From Patiria pectinifera (Eukaryota > Echinodermata > Asteroidea > Valvatida > Asterinidae): a DNA stretch of 64,000 bases. The position numbers and the translations under genes were made by a program. Of this stretch, positions 40,927-53,215 are shown one piece after another. The first letter of the stretch is position 1. Every line of letters begins with the position of its first letter. The notes beneath the pieces are model-generated. The model ran no database searches. It saw nothing but the letters and a program-made list of their open reading frames with translations, and was not told the DNA's origin. The DNA lies in NCBI GenBank assembly GCA_029964075.1, contig CM057135.1, positions 12,364,863-12,428,862 on the forward strand, given 5' to 3'.

Positions 40927-41932
40927 TCAGTGGAAAATGCTATCATAGAGTGCTGAAAAATGAGAAATGAACTCATCAAACGCATCGTTTGGATTCTCGG
41001 TTGAATATACTTCATCCCAATTTACATTCGCCAAGTCCTGTCGGAAGCCTGATGTACTTAGTTGCGTTATGTTCCTGTAAAAGTACCGGCGATTGTTTTC
41101 TTTGGAAGGCTCATTACTCAGTTGAGTAATTTGGAAGATGGGTAAATGATCACTTGAGTCATCAAACAATATTCCTGTTTGTGTCTCCAGGTGATTTCCA
41201 TTAGTGATTATATTATCGATTAGGGTAGCAGTAGGCTTGTTAATAAGAGGTAAATGAGAGTTGCTAAAGAGAGAATTGATAAAGTTTTGAGTTGGATTGT
41301 GCTGTTCATGCTTCAGAAGATCAATATTGAAATCGCCCATAATGAAGGACACCTTATTGTCTTTGCCTATTTTAGTGAGCAAGATATGAAAAGCATCGAC
41401 AAATAAATTCGTATTGAACACAACACCGGCAATGATATTTTTTTCTGTTATCTCTATAAACAGAGAGTCGCAGAGAGCTTTGTCTAACTTAAGGTCCTCA
41501 CGCTCTTTAACAGCAAGGGAATTATGGGCAAACATGGCAACAATGACCTCCAGCCTTTTTACCTTGTCTGTTGCTTTGAATGCACCTGTAGTGTGGGATA
41601 TTGAAGGCGGGACTATCATCATTGAGCCAAGTTTCAGAGATTCCAATAATATCAAACTAAAGTTTAAGCAGCTTAATAAAGTCGGTAATATGGTCGAAAT
41701 GTTTTGAGAGGCTTCTGGAATTGAAATGGATACATGAGCAATGTGAATGAGGCATACATCCGCTATCAACATATTTGGTAACAAACTGATCAGAGAGTAG
41801 ATAGTCGGATTCTGAAAATGTATTAGAGTAAAAGTTTTTGTCCGGATCTAAATCAGAACTGCCTGCAAACTTGTCGTTGAAAATGAACGGGTTGAGTTTC
41901 ATTATCAATTCTAGCGCTGCTTTGTAATTCAA
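40927..41932 (-). pseudogene. LINE AP-type endonuclease domain
   Basis: CIHFNSRSLSKHFDHITDFI opens the domain near 41,720 in one frame. After a shift near 41,660 the rest shows FIMGDFNIDLLKHE (about 41,330) and DDSSDHLPIFQITQLS (about 41,140), the Asp-Asn and SDH boxes of APE-type nucleases. The middle of the domain is in a poor frame, so it is dead. Confidence 0.75.
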
Positions 41933-42346
41933 ATAATGCTAGATGGAAATCTTCCTGTTCAAGATGATTGAAAGGCAGTACACAATTGTAGCAGTTCTAA
42001 TAATTCTCGGGCACTTGCTGATTGCATGCCGGACAAATCATGGTCACCCGTGCAGACGCCGGATTCCTGTTGACAGCTGAAATAAGGGCGCATGAGGAGA
42101 CATGTATTGAAGCCCTCGGCCCTGTTCTGATATTCAAACGAATCATTACGTTTGTTGAATAAGCATTGTTGTAACCATGAAAACGACGGACAGATACGGA
42201 CAAAGACATACAACAAGACTGGGAAGGTAAACACAAATGGTACATAATTGACGATCACTTGACAAAGAAACAAAGAAAAACATTAATAGCTGTGTGCATT
42301 CGAATGCCGGCATCACCGGTCAATACAAGACAAAAACAATACACAA

Positions 42347-42842
42347 TTACATATTGATAAAGGTATTAAATAAATTACAGCATGTTATGCAATTGTGACG
42401 CTGGGCCTCAGGGTTGTTTTGGTTTGGGCATGTTTTACGGCAATTGTTTGTTAAGTTCGATGTCGAGGGGCCCTTCTCTAAGATGGACGGTATTCCTTGC
42501 TTGATGAACAGACGGCCATTTCGAAAACTTGGTTTCTGTCCCTTGTTATAGGCAGCCTTCATGACTCCCTTCAGCGCTTGCTTGGTCTTGAAATCAGCCG
42601 CTGGCAGATCCTGCATGATGAAGATGCCGGTTCCTTCTAGGGCTTTCTTGGCTTGCTGCAATACAGCTTGTCGCCGGGGTCGATACAAAAACTTTGCATT
42701 GATATGGCGTGGGGCGGTCGGGCCTGATGACGGGGTAGCGTTGCGTCGGGAGCCGGTCCGTTGGGCGTTCTCTACTGTGACACCGGGCAGTTGAAACCGT
42801 TCGGTCAAGATTCTTTGATTCGAATTTGATTCGCGTCCTCAC
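42347..42842 (-). pseudogene. LINE ORF1 C-terminal remnant
   Basis: HINAKFLYRPRRQAVLQQAK, then GTGIFIMQDLPAADFKTKQA and FRNGRLFIKQG, the end of an RNA-binding ORF1 protein of the L1/CR1 transposase_22-like kind. It lies directly upstream of the endonuclease part with about 400 bp between. The N-terminus is lost at about 42,840, where an inverted repeat begins. Confidence 0.6.
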
Positions 42843-42862
42843 CCATTCGAATCAAAGAATCT
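42808..42862. repeat. Perfect 18-bp inverted repeat
   Basis: AGATTCTTTGATTCGAAT (42808-42825) and its reverse complement (42845-42862) flank a 19-bp spacer. It marks the 5' edge of the LINE remnant. Origin unclear. Confidence 0.8.
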
Positions 42863-44325
42863 CCACTTTTTCGTTATTTCCACTTTACTTAACCTATTTC
42901 TGTGACGTCACACTATTGTTAAAAGTGTAGATTATTTTCACGAATGTACACTTGACTGTAGATTATTTTAAGAATCTACACCTAATTATTTTAAGAATCT
43001 ATAGTTTTTGTTGTGAATAGCCTCGGCAAACAACTCCATTTATAAACGGCACTTACTAGATTTTTTTTTAAGTTTCATTCCATTATAATGATAAGAAAAA
43101 GAAATGTTAATGGTACTCAAAAATGTACGAAGTTTGTAGGGGGGTTTTCCGAAAGAATTTGACGTGTACCTGATTTTAATAAATATCCTAGTTTTTTAAT
43201 TCTTTAAAGGGAATGTACAACAGTTGCTTTTGCTGCAACTTGCAGAAATAAATAGATTTGGAGGATTAGTATGTTACAGCAAATATTTTTAAACTGACTT
43301 GTTTTACTTTTTGGGCTTGTAGATGATGGTAAAACCAAGAAAACCAATCATGTTCTTGAATTCTGGTTCCCTGACCCCACTTAAGAGAAACAACAATTAA
43401 TATTTTTTGGGGATTTGCAAGGTCAGAGAGTCAGTCTAGCAGGCTTGTACCCCTTCACAGGGGCGTAATCATTTGCAAAGAAAATGCGGAACAACTAAAT
43501 ATGAAGAATTAGGATCAGTTTTTGAGAGAAAAAAAGACCAGCGTTGGAAAAATGTTTTCTTTCTTGAAAATGTCAACACACCAGGAGCTACGATTTCACA
43601 GCATGCTTTTAGACTGTCATTCCCTATTAATCCAGTAAGGTATTTCGTGATAATTTGATCATTTCGTTTTTTTATGTTTGACTTTTGATTTGCCGTGCTG
43701 ATATTTTTAATTTAATATACGGTCGCGATTATAAATTTTAACCTAAAGTGCAGTGTAAAATATTCCTCTTTATCTTAGTTTTATCATTATTTCGTCTATT
43801 ATTGAATTACTCGCTTGTGCAAAAAATACATTATCAAACTGACAATCATAAATAGATTGGACGAATAACTAACGAAATCAAAGGAAACTTACCGAATCAT
43901 ATACGTCTCAGAATATATTCCCAAACTAATGTATTTTCCAAACAAAAGTATTTCCTGTGGAGATGGTCATATTCCGATGTGTAGCCTACTCCACAAATAT
44001 CAAGGTGAACTATTTGGTTCCACAAATCAAAGAGCTCTATGCACAAGTTAGTTGCTGGCCAGCGTATTCTCTTGTGGTTGGTAAAAACTCCTCAGATCAA
44101 TCCCGTAAAAGACAGCATCAAAGTAGTTTCCAGTATAATCCCCAAGCTGTAACATACAAGCGCGAACTCCACTTGGCTTTGGGAGTATAAGGGAAGACAG
44201 TGTGTTCGCACTAAACATGTGTGGATGCATGCGTGTACAAACACTGCCTTGTGGGGTACCGGAACAATTGGAGATACCCAACAAGGAATGCCCACCGACT
44301 TGCGGGGTACCGTTTTGGTACACCA
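42863..44325. other. No gene recognised
   Basis: A short repeat TAGATTATTTTAAGAATCTA is seen near 42,958-43,006. The ORFs at 43,473 and 43,957 show no known motif. Confidence 0.4.
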
Positions 44326-44525
44326 CAGGTTTTTCACGAAATAGATATATGGATTTTAGTCAATAACTAGGAATTTCCAACCTGGGTTGATTTGTCGCAA
44401 ACGGAAGAGTTTTAGAAAAGGGATATTAAGTCCGAATTTCAGCCCAGGAAATTAACTATGGTTAAAATAAGAGCATTTTGACATACGTGTTCGACGTTGC
44501 AAAATTTTAGTACACAAGAACAAAG
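44326..44525. repeat. Dispersed repeat, copy 1
   Basis: It shares GTTTTTCACGAAATAGATAT, AACTAGGAATTTCCAA and TTTAGAAAAGGGATATTAA in the same order with 50,004-50,200. The identity is high but not perfect. Type unknown. Confidence 0.7.
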
Positions 44526-45229
44526 GAAGTAGCCCACTCAGGGTTGTAGCCACGCCGGGCGGCGGCGGGCGGGGCCGCCCAGCTCTCAAAATCTCCGCCC
44601 GGCACTCTGGTAATTTTGAGCCTGACCGCCCTGCACATATTTCAGTCCCAGAGTTGGTAGAATTTCCGAAACATCTAAAAAAAAAATCTAATGTATGTCC
44701 ATATCTTTAGCAATCATATGGTATTTTCTGTGTTTAATTCCTTGTTTTAAACCGCAAAAACACCGAAGTGAGCATACAATTACGCACCAAGCCGGGCCTT
44801 GAAATGAACGACGGCGGCAATATTACCCCATATCCCAAACATGTGCGGCCAGCTAGCTTCGCATGCAGTCTTCTCTCTGTACTAGTACAGTGTACAAGTA
44901 ATACACAAACGTACGTACGTACACACACACGCACGATGCATGCAACGCCGCACCAAAGGCTCAGCTCCAGAGTGCGCCCATACTTCAAGCAGTGACACCC
45001 CCGCTGCACAAATAAATGTCTTTATTCGTACAGTCACATTCTAGCAGGAGTAGGTATGGCATATTTTACGCGTAGTATCAACTGACTTGCTCCTTCTCAG
45101 AATGTGTATGCGCCGTACACAATTGCCATTGAAGTCTGTGTACGAGGCAAACGATGACAGTCATACATACTCTTCGCGCGCGTGCTCTCATATTTTTGCG
45201 CCGATTGTCCAAACGTTTTTGTAGTCAGG
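44526..45229. other. No gene; GC-rich patch
   Basis: It begins CAGGGTTGTAGCCACGCC with a GC-rich palindromic stretch (GGGCGGGGCCGCCCAGC) at about 44,556-44,586. CAGGG could be a hAT-like terminus but no matching end was found. Confidence 0.35.
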
Positions 45230-45345
45230 GATGTTAGGGCGTTATAGGGGCTGTTTGGTTCAGATTCTTCCAAAAGCACCAAATTCGGCACAGATGTCGT
45301 CCATACCATACTATTTCGATTTTTGACGGGCGCCAAGACGGGCAC
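45230..45345 (-). repeat. Dispersed repeat, inverted copy
   Basis: This is the reverse complement of the segments at about 47,055-47,170 and 49,050-49,165 (GTCAAAAATCGAAATAG, CTGTGCCGAATTTGGTGCTT). Three copies within 4 kb, one inverted. Confidence 0.8.
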
Positions 45346-45359
45346 CCAACGGGGCCGCC

Positions 45360-46480
45360 ATGTAGAGCTCCAATAGGCCGATCGAGGATCTCCAACACAA
45401 GCTTGAAATGATCTCGGAAGTGATCGCAGTGACTCTCAATCCTTCAGGCTCAGTGGGTCGCATATAAAAATACTCCGGTGTGCCCATTACATTCTTACAA
45501 TGCTCTGAGTAGGCGGTCTGCTTGTCCAGGTAAAAAGACGTGAGAGAGACTTAATGGGCGTACCTCCTGCGGCTGATGTGATGCTCATTGAGTTCAGACT
45601 GTGAGCGAATGTCAGGACCTCAACCTTTAAAGGACAGTGGCCCTGCCATCCTCCATGTCTAGAGTGAGGCAGGTGCTCCCCTATCACATTGATGAATGTC
45701 TTCAATGTGCAGCACGCTGCACGCCAATCATAGGTACAAACTAGTCTTCTCCTAAAAATCGGTGGTATTGACTTTTGAGAGCAGCTTGGTGATATCATAC
45801 AGTGACTGATCCAAACACGCCGGTCTGGCCTGGATTGAGGAATTCAGTGCTCTGCATCGTCAGTTCCATCACGTGCTTGAACATTGAATATGAGGATGTG
45901 GCCTTGTGTAGGAATAGGGCCTAGATGCCGATTTTGGCAAGGGGCTTCGCTGACTCGTTTGCTAGCACTGAGTTAATTGTGTCCCAATCAGGTGATGATG
46001 TCACCATTTGCAGGCCTGCGTTGCTTCAGTAAGCTGGTATATGTGCCATCCAAGCCTCATCCTTTCTTGACCTTGTCAACTTGCACATCAAGGGATGGCC
46101 TAACTTCGTTTGTCAAGTCTGGGTGCAAAGACATGAGTTCAATTTTGGGGAGGCTGGATCATGTAGGAGTCAGGTAGCTTTTGAGTTTATGTGTCGGCGA
46201 GGTCAAGCTTGATAAGCCCGCTTCACTGCAGGGTTTCATGCGAGAAATTGATATTTACGGTTTGTGCATATCACTGGAACTCACCAAGTGAGAGGTTGCC
46301 CTGAGCCTCGATTATCTGTGATCAACATCTTGGGTGGTGAAGACAATGAAACAACCGTTGGATAGCACCACCCATCCTCAGCATGGCGGGCACACACCAC
46401 ACGCGCCTGTACATCCTTACAATAGCTTTGGACAATTTTCTCGCTCCAATTTAAGATTGTTTCTGTGGTGAGTGTAGAGA
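45360..46480 (-). other. Degenerate coding-like segment, family unclear
   Basis: In minus-strand frames there are short protein-like runs: ELTMQSTEFLNPGQTGVF, CCTLKTFINVIGEHLPHSRH, VEVLTFAHSLNSMSITSAAG, and further upstream SYCKDVQARVVCARHAEDGW. The NPGQT stretch recalls a family of uncharacterised transposon-like animal proteins, but I cannot name it. Many stops and shifts. Confidence 0.3.
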
Positions 46481-46639
46481 TGTCAAACTTGCCGACATGT
46501 ACAGCTAATAGGAAAGGTTTTTGTTTTTTTTATATGGAATAACGCACCAGAAACACCAGGTTTTACCCAAACGATCTCGAGTGGTAAACTTGACCTCAAA
46601 TAATTAGAATAACATCAGAATCAGATATTTTGATCCCCC

Positions 46640-47060
46640 CAAACCCCTGTAGTTGTATTGTTTTAACTGCGAGTACCTCCAAACTGGTTGGCGGCCATAT
46701 TGTTTTTTTTTCCCAATATGGCGGCCCCTAGGGCATCTGTCTTGCCTCGAATCATTAAAATGACATCAGATTCAGATTCTGTGACCCCGAAAACCATTAC
46801 AGTTGGTATAATTTAAGATTTTAGCTCGTTATTTGTTTAACTGTGATATATATGTGGCGGCCATTTTGGATTCTGCCAATGTGGCGGTCCCTTGGGCGTC
46901 TGTCTTGCTTAACTCGTTTCATAACATCAGATTCAGATTGCTCGACCCCGAAAATACCTGAAAAGTGTTATTAAGTATGATTCTAGCTCATTTAGTTTAA
47001 TTGACCTTCGACACGGTTGGCGGCCATATTGGATTTTGCCAATATGGCAGCCCCGTGGGG
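46640..47060. repeat. Tandem repeats with GGCGGCCATATTGG palindromic cores
   Basis: Three diverged units of roughly 150-180 bp. Each has GGCGGCCATATTGG, a short spacer, CCAATATGGCGGCC, then GGGCG/ATCTGTCTTG and ACATCAGATTCAGATT. The palindromes can form hairpins of up to about 14 bp. One more unit occurs at about 48,950-49,050. Confidence 0.75.
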
Positions 47061-47340
47061 CGCCTGTCTTGGCGCCCGTCAAAAATCGAAATAGCATGGT
47101 ATGGTCGACATCTGTGCCGAATTTGGTGCTTTTGGAAGAATCTGAACCAAAATATCCCTAAGACCCCCGACTTATAAGGGTATCGAAAGTTCTCCTCGTC
47201 TCAATACAGTCATGATGTCATAAGGGTACCATGAGTTCTCCTCGTCTTAATATAATCATGATGTCATAAGGGTACCAAGAGTTCTCCTCGTATAAATATA
47301 ATTATGTCATAAGGGTACCAAGAGTTCTCCTCGTCTAAAT
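47055..47340. repeat. Dispersed repeat copy followed by a roughly 58-bp tandem array
   Basis: 47,055-47,170 is the direct copy of the GTCAAAAATCGAAATAG repeat. From 47,173 to 47,340 the unit GTCATAAGGGTACCAAGAGT followed by TCTCCTCGT recurs about four times, with a period of about 50-60 bp. Confidence 0.75.
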
Positions 47341-47579
47341 CTCTGTTTATATCTACTAATATTTTGTTAAAGTAACATGTTTTTAACAAAGTTAAAACTT
47401 TGATTTGTAAACCTAAGAGAACGTTGTTTATTTTTTTTATAAGTGACTGTATACTCGCGCACCAGTCGCTGTGAGTCTAGGTAGAGATCTCCAAGACGGC
47501 GACTGATATTAGATAGTAAGAGCTTGGTTTTTGGCGCCGGCCGAGTCCCTATAAAGTCTAGAACCCCCAACAAAAGAGA

Positions 47580-47963
47580 TATATTGGGGGGGGGAGATAT
47601 ATTAGGAGAGAGATATATTTGGAGAGAGATATATTTGGAGAGAGGAAGATACATATTGGGAGAGAGGGAGATATATTGGGAGATATATACTCTAACACAC
47701 AAATGGTACTGCCGATCACACTGCTATACTCTAACGCACAAATGGTACTGGTGATCATACTGCTATACTCTAACGCACAAATGGTACTGCCGATCATACT
47801 GCTATACTCTAACACACAAGTGGTACTGGCGATCATACTGCTATACTCTAATGCACGAATGGTACTGCCGATCATACTGCTACACCCTAACGAAAGAATG
47901 GTACTGCCGATCATACTGCTATACTCTAACGCACAAATGGGACTGGCGATCACACTCCAATAG
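47580..47963. repeat. GA/TA-rich tract and 39-bp minisatellite (about 7 copies)
   Basis: 47,580-47,690 is a GGGAGAGAGATATATT-type purine tract. From 47,690 to 47,963 the unit ACTGCTATACTCTAACGCAC plus 19 bp repeats every 39 bp (ATGGT at 47703, 47742, 47781...). Because 39 is a multiple of 3, frames stay open on both strands and give spurious 13-residue repeat ORFs. Confidence 0.85.
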
Positions 47964-49049
47964 CCTTACACACGATCTATTGTTATATTGCCGACGTCGG
48001 CAGATGACTCATAAACAACTTCAATCAGATGAGGCAACGCCCAGTGACTAATCAAAAATCATTATTGTGCACATGTCGTGTATAATAAAACAGGTATAAG
48101 CACCCTCTTGTAAATTTAAAAACACATTTAAAACAATTTCCAATCTGTCTTTACACCCAATTGGCCCGTGTTTAAACACTGAATTTTAACATAATTACTT
48201 TGCTAGTCACGCATATCAACCACGCCACAAGATTCCATAATCGATACAAACTGGTGGTCAACTGCTGTTCAATACCCTAAACAACATCATGATTTGGAAG
48301 CTTTTCTCGAGTGATAATCTGCAACTAAAGAAACGTCGACTGAATAAGAAGAGTACGCAATGGGAATTTAGAAAAGAACGAGGAAACTCCAAACCACACA
48401 AGACTTTGTACAGTATTTTTTTTCAATTTGTATTGTCATTCATGAGAAGTAAAAAACGAGGAAATCAGCGATCCGAGGAAAAGTTGCATGCCAAAAAATA
48501 TTAACCACCAGCGATTGGAATTTTTTTTTAGTGTTTTAAATATATGACTGTATAATACGAACAACATAAAAGAGGTTGCTTACCTTATTATAAAATTGTT
48601 GATTACAGTCGATATACCGTGAAACGTTAAAAGTGCAGTCTAAATACAAAATACGTCCTTTCAAGCTGAAATCTCGGTTACAGTATGCCTCCGTACAAAC
48701 TACATGTAGTATTGTGCAATCAACAGTCTGTGACTCTGAGTCACAGGCACAGAAGCGTGACGTATTGAAATTTTACCTTGTCAGTGCACTATATATAAGT
48801 CGATTATTCTTTTGTATCAAAAACGAAAGTTCATATATAGCGCTCAAGGTTGACCATGGAAATATTAGACACGTACGAGTCTACTTCATACTTGACACGC
48901 AATTACCGCCTAATTAAGAGTTAGTTCTAAGTAAATGCGTGTCTTTACCTGAAAAGTGTTATTATGTATGATTCTAGCTCATTCAGTTTAATTGACCTCT
49001 GACCCAGTTTGCGGCCATATTGGATTTTGCCAATATGGCGGCCCCGTGT
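47964..49049. other. No gene seen
   Basis: AT-rich sequence with short ORFs. It ends with another GCGGCCATATTGG palindrome unit (about 48,950-49,050). Confidence 0.4.
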
Positions 49050-49165
49050 GGCGCCTGTCTTGGCGCCCGTCAAAAATCGAAATAGTATGGTATGGTCGAC
49101 ATCTGTGCCGAATTTGGTGCTTTTGGAAGAATCTGAAACAAAATATCCCTAAGACCCCCGACTAA
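49050..49165 (+). repeat. Dispersed repeat, direct copy 2
   Basis: The same sequence as 47,055-47,170 (CTTGGCGCCCGTCAAAAATC... CAAAATATCCCTAAGACCCC) with a few changes. Confidence 0.8.
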
Positions 49166-50003
49166 TACTCGACTTGGCCTCCGCCTCAGGCTTCGTCTCC
49201 AATATTAATCCCCGATTGTATGCCTGAAGCGTTCACAGCTAATGGAAGTACTGTAATTTTTTGCTCTTTCACATCTTATTAAATGTTTCTTTGGTACTGT
49301 CAGACTTATTATTGAGCTTACAGCTTCAAAGCAACGTGGTAAAAAGTAGACAAGCCTGAGACGGAGACGACTGGGTATTGGAAAACGGCCAAAGTTTGAT
49401 GAATGAATCTGCCTTCGCCCGGTCACAGGTCATTAAACACGTTTTGTTTTTGACAGCACAGGGTTTTGACAGCTAGACTTGGCGTACGCAGTTAAATAAA
49501 TCCAGCATTATGGCGCAAAAAAGTTAGACTTTTTCTCTGGAAAACAAAATTCTCGGAAGCGACGATTACAAGACGATAAACGACGACAGGGAAGCTACCA
49601 GTACGGCCTATGAAGCTGAACTCGTTGAAGGTAATCTCAATCGTGAAAATCACAGTCGACGTCAAGCTCAGGATGTGACCAGAGCATCTGTAACAGTCCG
49701 TTTCAATTTATTTATTTATTTTTCATTTATTTGATGTGTCCTTTCCTTTCCACCTTACAAGTAAAAGTTCCTATGCAAATGTCTTTTCTTTTCCTGTGTG
49801 AATATTCAATAGCTATGTGCATTCTTACACATTCTTCAGTTGGGTGTAGTTCTTTTGTGTTTGATTAGTTGGGTGTGTATGTGTGTGTGAGTATATATGT
49901 GACCACAAATTCGCTGCCTTGTGGAGACTCACACACAATAGTGAACAAAACATTGTAAATGTCTCCACAGGGCAATTTCTATAGATGAATAGGTCTCCAC
50001 AAG
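49166..50003. other. No gene seen
   Basis: Short ORFs only; a TTTATTTATTTATTTTTCATTTATT tract lies near 49,705-49,735. Confidence 0.35.
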
Positions 50004-50200
50004 GTTTTCACGAAATAGATATATGGGTTTTACTCAAAAACTAGGAATTTCCAAGGTGTGTTTATTTGTCGCAGATGGAAGAGTTTTAGAAAAGGGATAT
50101 TAATTCCAAATTTCAGCCCAGGAAACTTATTCTGGTTAAAATAAGAGCATTTTGAAAATTCACTTTCAAAATTGAACACTTTACTACACGGGAACAAAGA
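50004..50200. repeat. Dispersed repeat, copy 2
   Basis: The partner of 44,326-44,525, same orientation. Confidence 0.7.
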
Positions 50201-51582
50201 AATGTCTCCACAAGGATACAAATTTTGGAATGGGTGTATGGTTAGTGTGACTGCACCCCACTCTATCACATATGAGAGCTCTATAGACACCAAGACAAAT
50301 CTCCTGCTGCCTGCTGCCACACATATTGCTGAGCAGAGTATTCAGACTCTGATACAGAGCAATACGTATTAGCAGAGCCGAGCCGTGTACTGCAGCATTG
50401 CATTGTATAGCTGTTAGCTGGGGCAATTTTGCTCCACTGTCTGCTGGTGAGCTGTTAAACCAGATACGGGGAACCTCGCTGCAAAACCGTGAGTTAGATT
50501 AGTTTATTTTATTCTTCTAATTTTATCTGAAGTGGTTTAATTTCTTGAAATACGTTTATTTGTTTCGAAGGATTATTTTGCCTACAAAATATAGTGACTG
50601 CTTAAACTTGCATGACCTGTGTACATAATTTATGTTGAAGATTTTGGATTATTATTATTGGGGATCGATTATGTTAATTTGACTTTTCCAGAAAGTATTA
50701 CTGGGGATTTCAGCCAGTTTGGGGGTCCTTCCACACCGCATGTGCATCCATTTGAAGTAGATCAGGGCAGTCGCCTACTACTGGTTTGTGTCCAGACCTG
50801 ACCTCGGGTACTACCACAAGAGCCAGACGAGGACTGGAATAACCTGTGACAGTTCGGCTGCTCAACCGGAAACCAGAACTGTATTGGGTTTGCATTGCTT
50901 AATACCCTGAATACATTTATTGTCATCGAGTCAAAGATAGAGTGAAGTCAATAAGTTAATTTGTGTCCAAGAACGAGTGAACTACTATTGTAACAAGAGT
51001 TGTTGTTGGTGGTGGTTTTTAAAAAAAAATACAAATTAAGGAAACCGTTCAGTGTTGATTCATTTTCAAAGAAAACGCAGAAGTGATCCCACTGGTGTAG
51101 CAACTAAAATTTCAGTTTGTTAAAGTCAACAGAAGTGTAAATTGAGTAGTGTACCAAAAACCTAGTGTAATTAAGTCAGTGTATAGTGCACATAAGCGCA
51201 CTGTGTTTCAAGCGTGTACGACTTGAAGATAATCTTGTTAATCCAAGTTAAGTGTAACACCGTTTCCATAAACGGAGGTGTAATAAGGTTTTTGTAAACA
51301 AAAAGAAACTTAAGTAATCAAGCTTGGAAACAGAAGTTCAATTGGAGATTTATTTATTAATTTAATTTTAGTGGTCACAGTCACAGAAGTATCAGTGTAC
51401 ATTTTTATCAATATAATTGGGTAATCCTTCATTGAATGTTTTTAATATTAAAGTTTTTTGTAAATAATTGTCACTGAAAGAAAATTCTCCGTGTTGATTT
51501 ATTTGCGTTGACAACAGTCTGACAGCATCATCAGCTTCAAATGTACCGTCAAAATGTTCGAATATAAATAAAAAGACAAAAC
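50201..51582. other. No gene; possible LTR-like sequence
   Basis: The style (a GC-richer patch around 50,740-50,880, followed by A-rich AAGTG-type sequence) resembles the LTR-like insert at 2.6-4.5 kb, but I could not align them or find ends. Low support. Confidence 0.25.
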
Positions 51583-53215
51583 ATGCTGAGGGCTTCAGGA
51601 GCGACAAATCGGCCGTGGTTAGAATATACTCCGGTTGTTGGTATGTTTTGTAAATACTGCAAAAAGTACAATAAAACACCATGTGGGAGAGCAACGTGGA
51701 ACACGAGTGCATGTGTGCGGGTGAGACAGGAAAGCATACGAGACCACGAGGAAACAAATGAACACCGTGACTCAGTAGCAACTGAATTAGCTGAAGTTTC
51801 TGGACACGTAGGGAACCTTTTATGCAAACCAAAAAAATTCTGTCAAGATGCAATGGTAAGAGCTTTCCAAAGTCTCTATTTTTTGTGCAAGAATGGAATT
51901 GCTCATACAACGAATTTCCCCAAACTTCTAGACCTGCTAAGCTTGTTAGGGTTGGACATAAAGGAAAAGATTTGTAAAGGTTTACATGCAAATTATACAT
52001 CCACAACAGCCATTAAGGAAAAAATAGTTTGCATGAGCGAAGTTATTGAAAATGAGATACTAGAAGACATGCGAAAAAGTGAACACTTTGCCTTGATGTT
52101 TGATGAGACCACAGACTTAACGACTGTAGAACAAATGGTTATCCATGCTCATGTTCTAGACAAAGATGGATATGTGCGTGTGCACTTTCTTAAAACAATG
52201 GATTGCTTAGAAAGGACACCCCATGGACCCCCTACTGTTGAGGCTGTGAATGAGAATGTGGATGTAGTCCACATGGATGCTTCTGAGACCAACAGCGCAA
52301 ATGAGACTGTGGATGGAGATGTGGAGGAACAGTTGATTGACAATGACAAGGAACTTGACTTTACAATTATAACCTTGAACGCTAGTCAAATCGCATCTAA
52401 AGTTACAGAGTTCATCGAAACTAATAACCTGGATTATTCTAAATTACGCGGAATAGGAACAGATGGCGCAGCCGTGATGGTCGGACGTGAGCATGGTGCT
52501 GTTAAAAAAAGTGTGGGCAGACCAAACTTAAAAACAAACTGGATCAGAGCCTAAATGTCAAGCTGTTGGTCAGCACTGTGGTGCACACAAACTCAACCTT
52601 GCTGCTTCAAAGCAGGAAATGCTTTCGCTGTAATTAGGGAGTCAAGCGCATCTTGCATAAGCTCTACGGATTTTACTCCAGAAGTGCAGTGCGCACTAAA
52701 GGACTAGATACTGTACACAATTTGCTTGGTGAAACACTTGAAGCTGCTGGGAAAGTCAAAACCCTGCAGAAACACGTTGGCTAGCCCTAGGAAAGTGTGT
52801 AATTGCTCCGAGGAAAATTCTGCCAAGTGTAATTATAAGATTAGAACGTGAAAGTGAAGAAAGGGGTGACATTCATGCAGGAGGGCTCTACCTTCAGCTG
52901 ATCAAATACAACTTTATTGCAACACTGGAGCTGCTATGTGCAGTATTACCCACAGTGAACCGGCTTTCCACCCAATTTCAGGAGTCAGAAGTAGTCATTA
53001 TTGATGATGAAAAACAGAACAAATACATGACTGAGGTCAAAGAACCTTTCATTGAGCAGTTGGTGGTGAAAATATCTGAAAGATTTGCTAATACAGACAT
53101 AATGTCAGCCTTTACAATGATTGTCATTACGAATTTCTCCCATTTAAAATTCTCTCAAAATCCCACATCCTTTTCAAAGAGAAGATTAATGGGAACATGT
53201 CTCCTATGGGGATAA
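51583..53215 (+). pseudogene. hAT-family transposase remnant with TTF-type zinc finger
   Basis: The N-terminus has a TTF-like zinc finger: RPWLEYTPVVGMFCKYCKKY, then HEETNEHRDS. The transposase core follows: HFALMFDETTDLTTVEQMVI, RGIGTDGAAVMVGREHGAVK, then after frame changes near 52,550 GQHCGAHKLNLAASK, RILHKLYGFYSRSAVRTKG and LERESEERGDIHAGGLYLQL. The layout is that of ZNF862/KIAA1586-like hAT proteins. Frame changes and the absence of a C-terminal dimerisation box show it is dead. No terminal repeats found. Confidence 0.7.

Larger units (their letters stand above)
38650..42862 (-). mobile_element. CR1/L2-like LINE retrotransposon, degraded
   Basis: On the minus strand: ORF1 remnant (42.84-42.35 kb), AP endonuclease (41.93-40.93 kb), reverse transcriptase (40.89-39.00 kb), then a 3' tail near 38,670-38,990. 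All parts are in the expected order for one element. There are at least four frame changes. The ends are approximate; no target duplication identified. Confidence 0.75.

Noticed and set aside
47619-47963. Protein with 13-residue repeats
   Set aside because: The 39-bp minisatellite alone keeps the frame open on both strands; no other coding sign.
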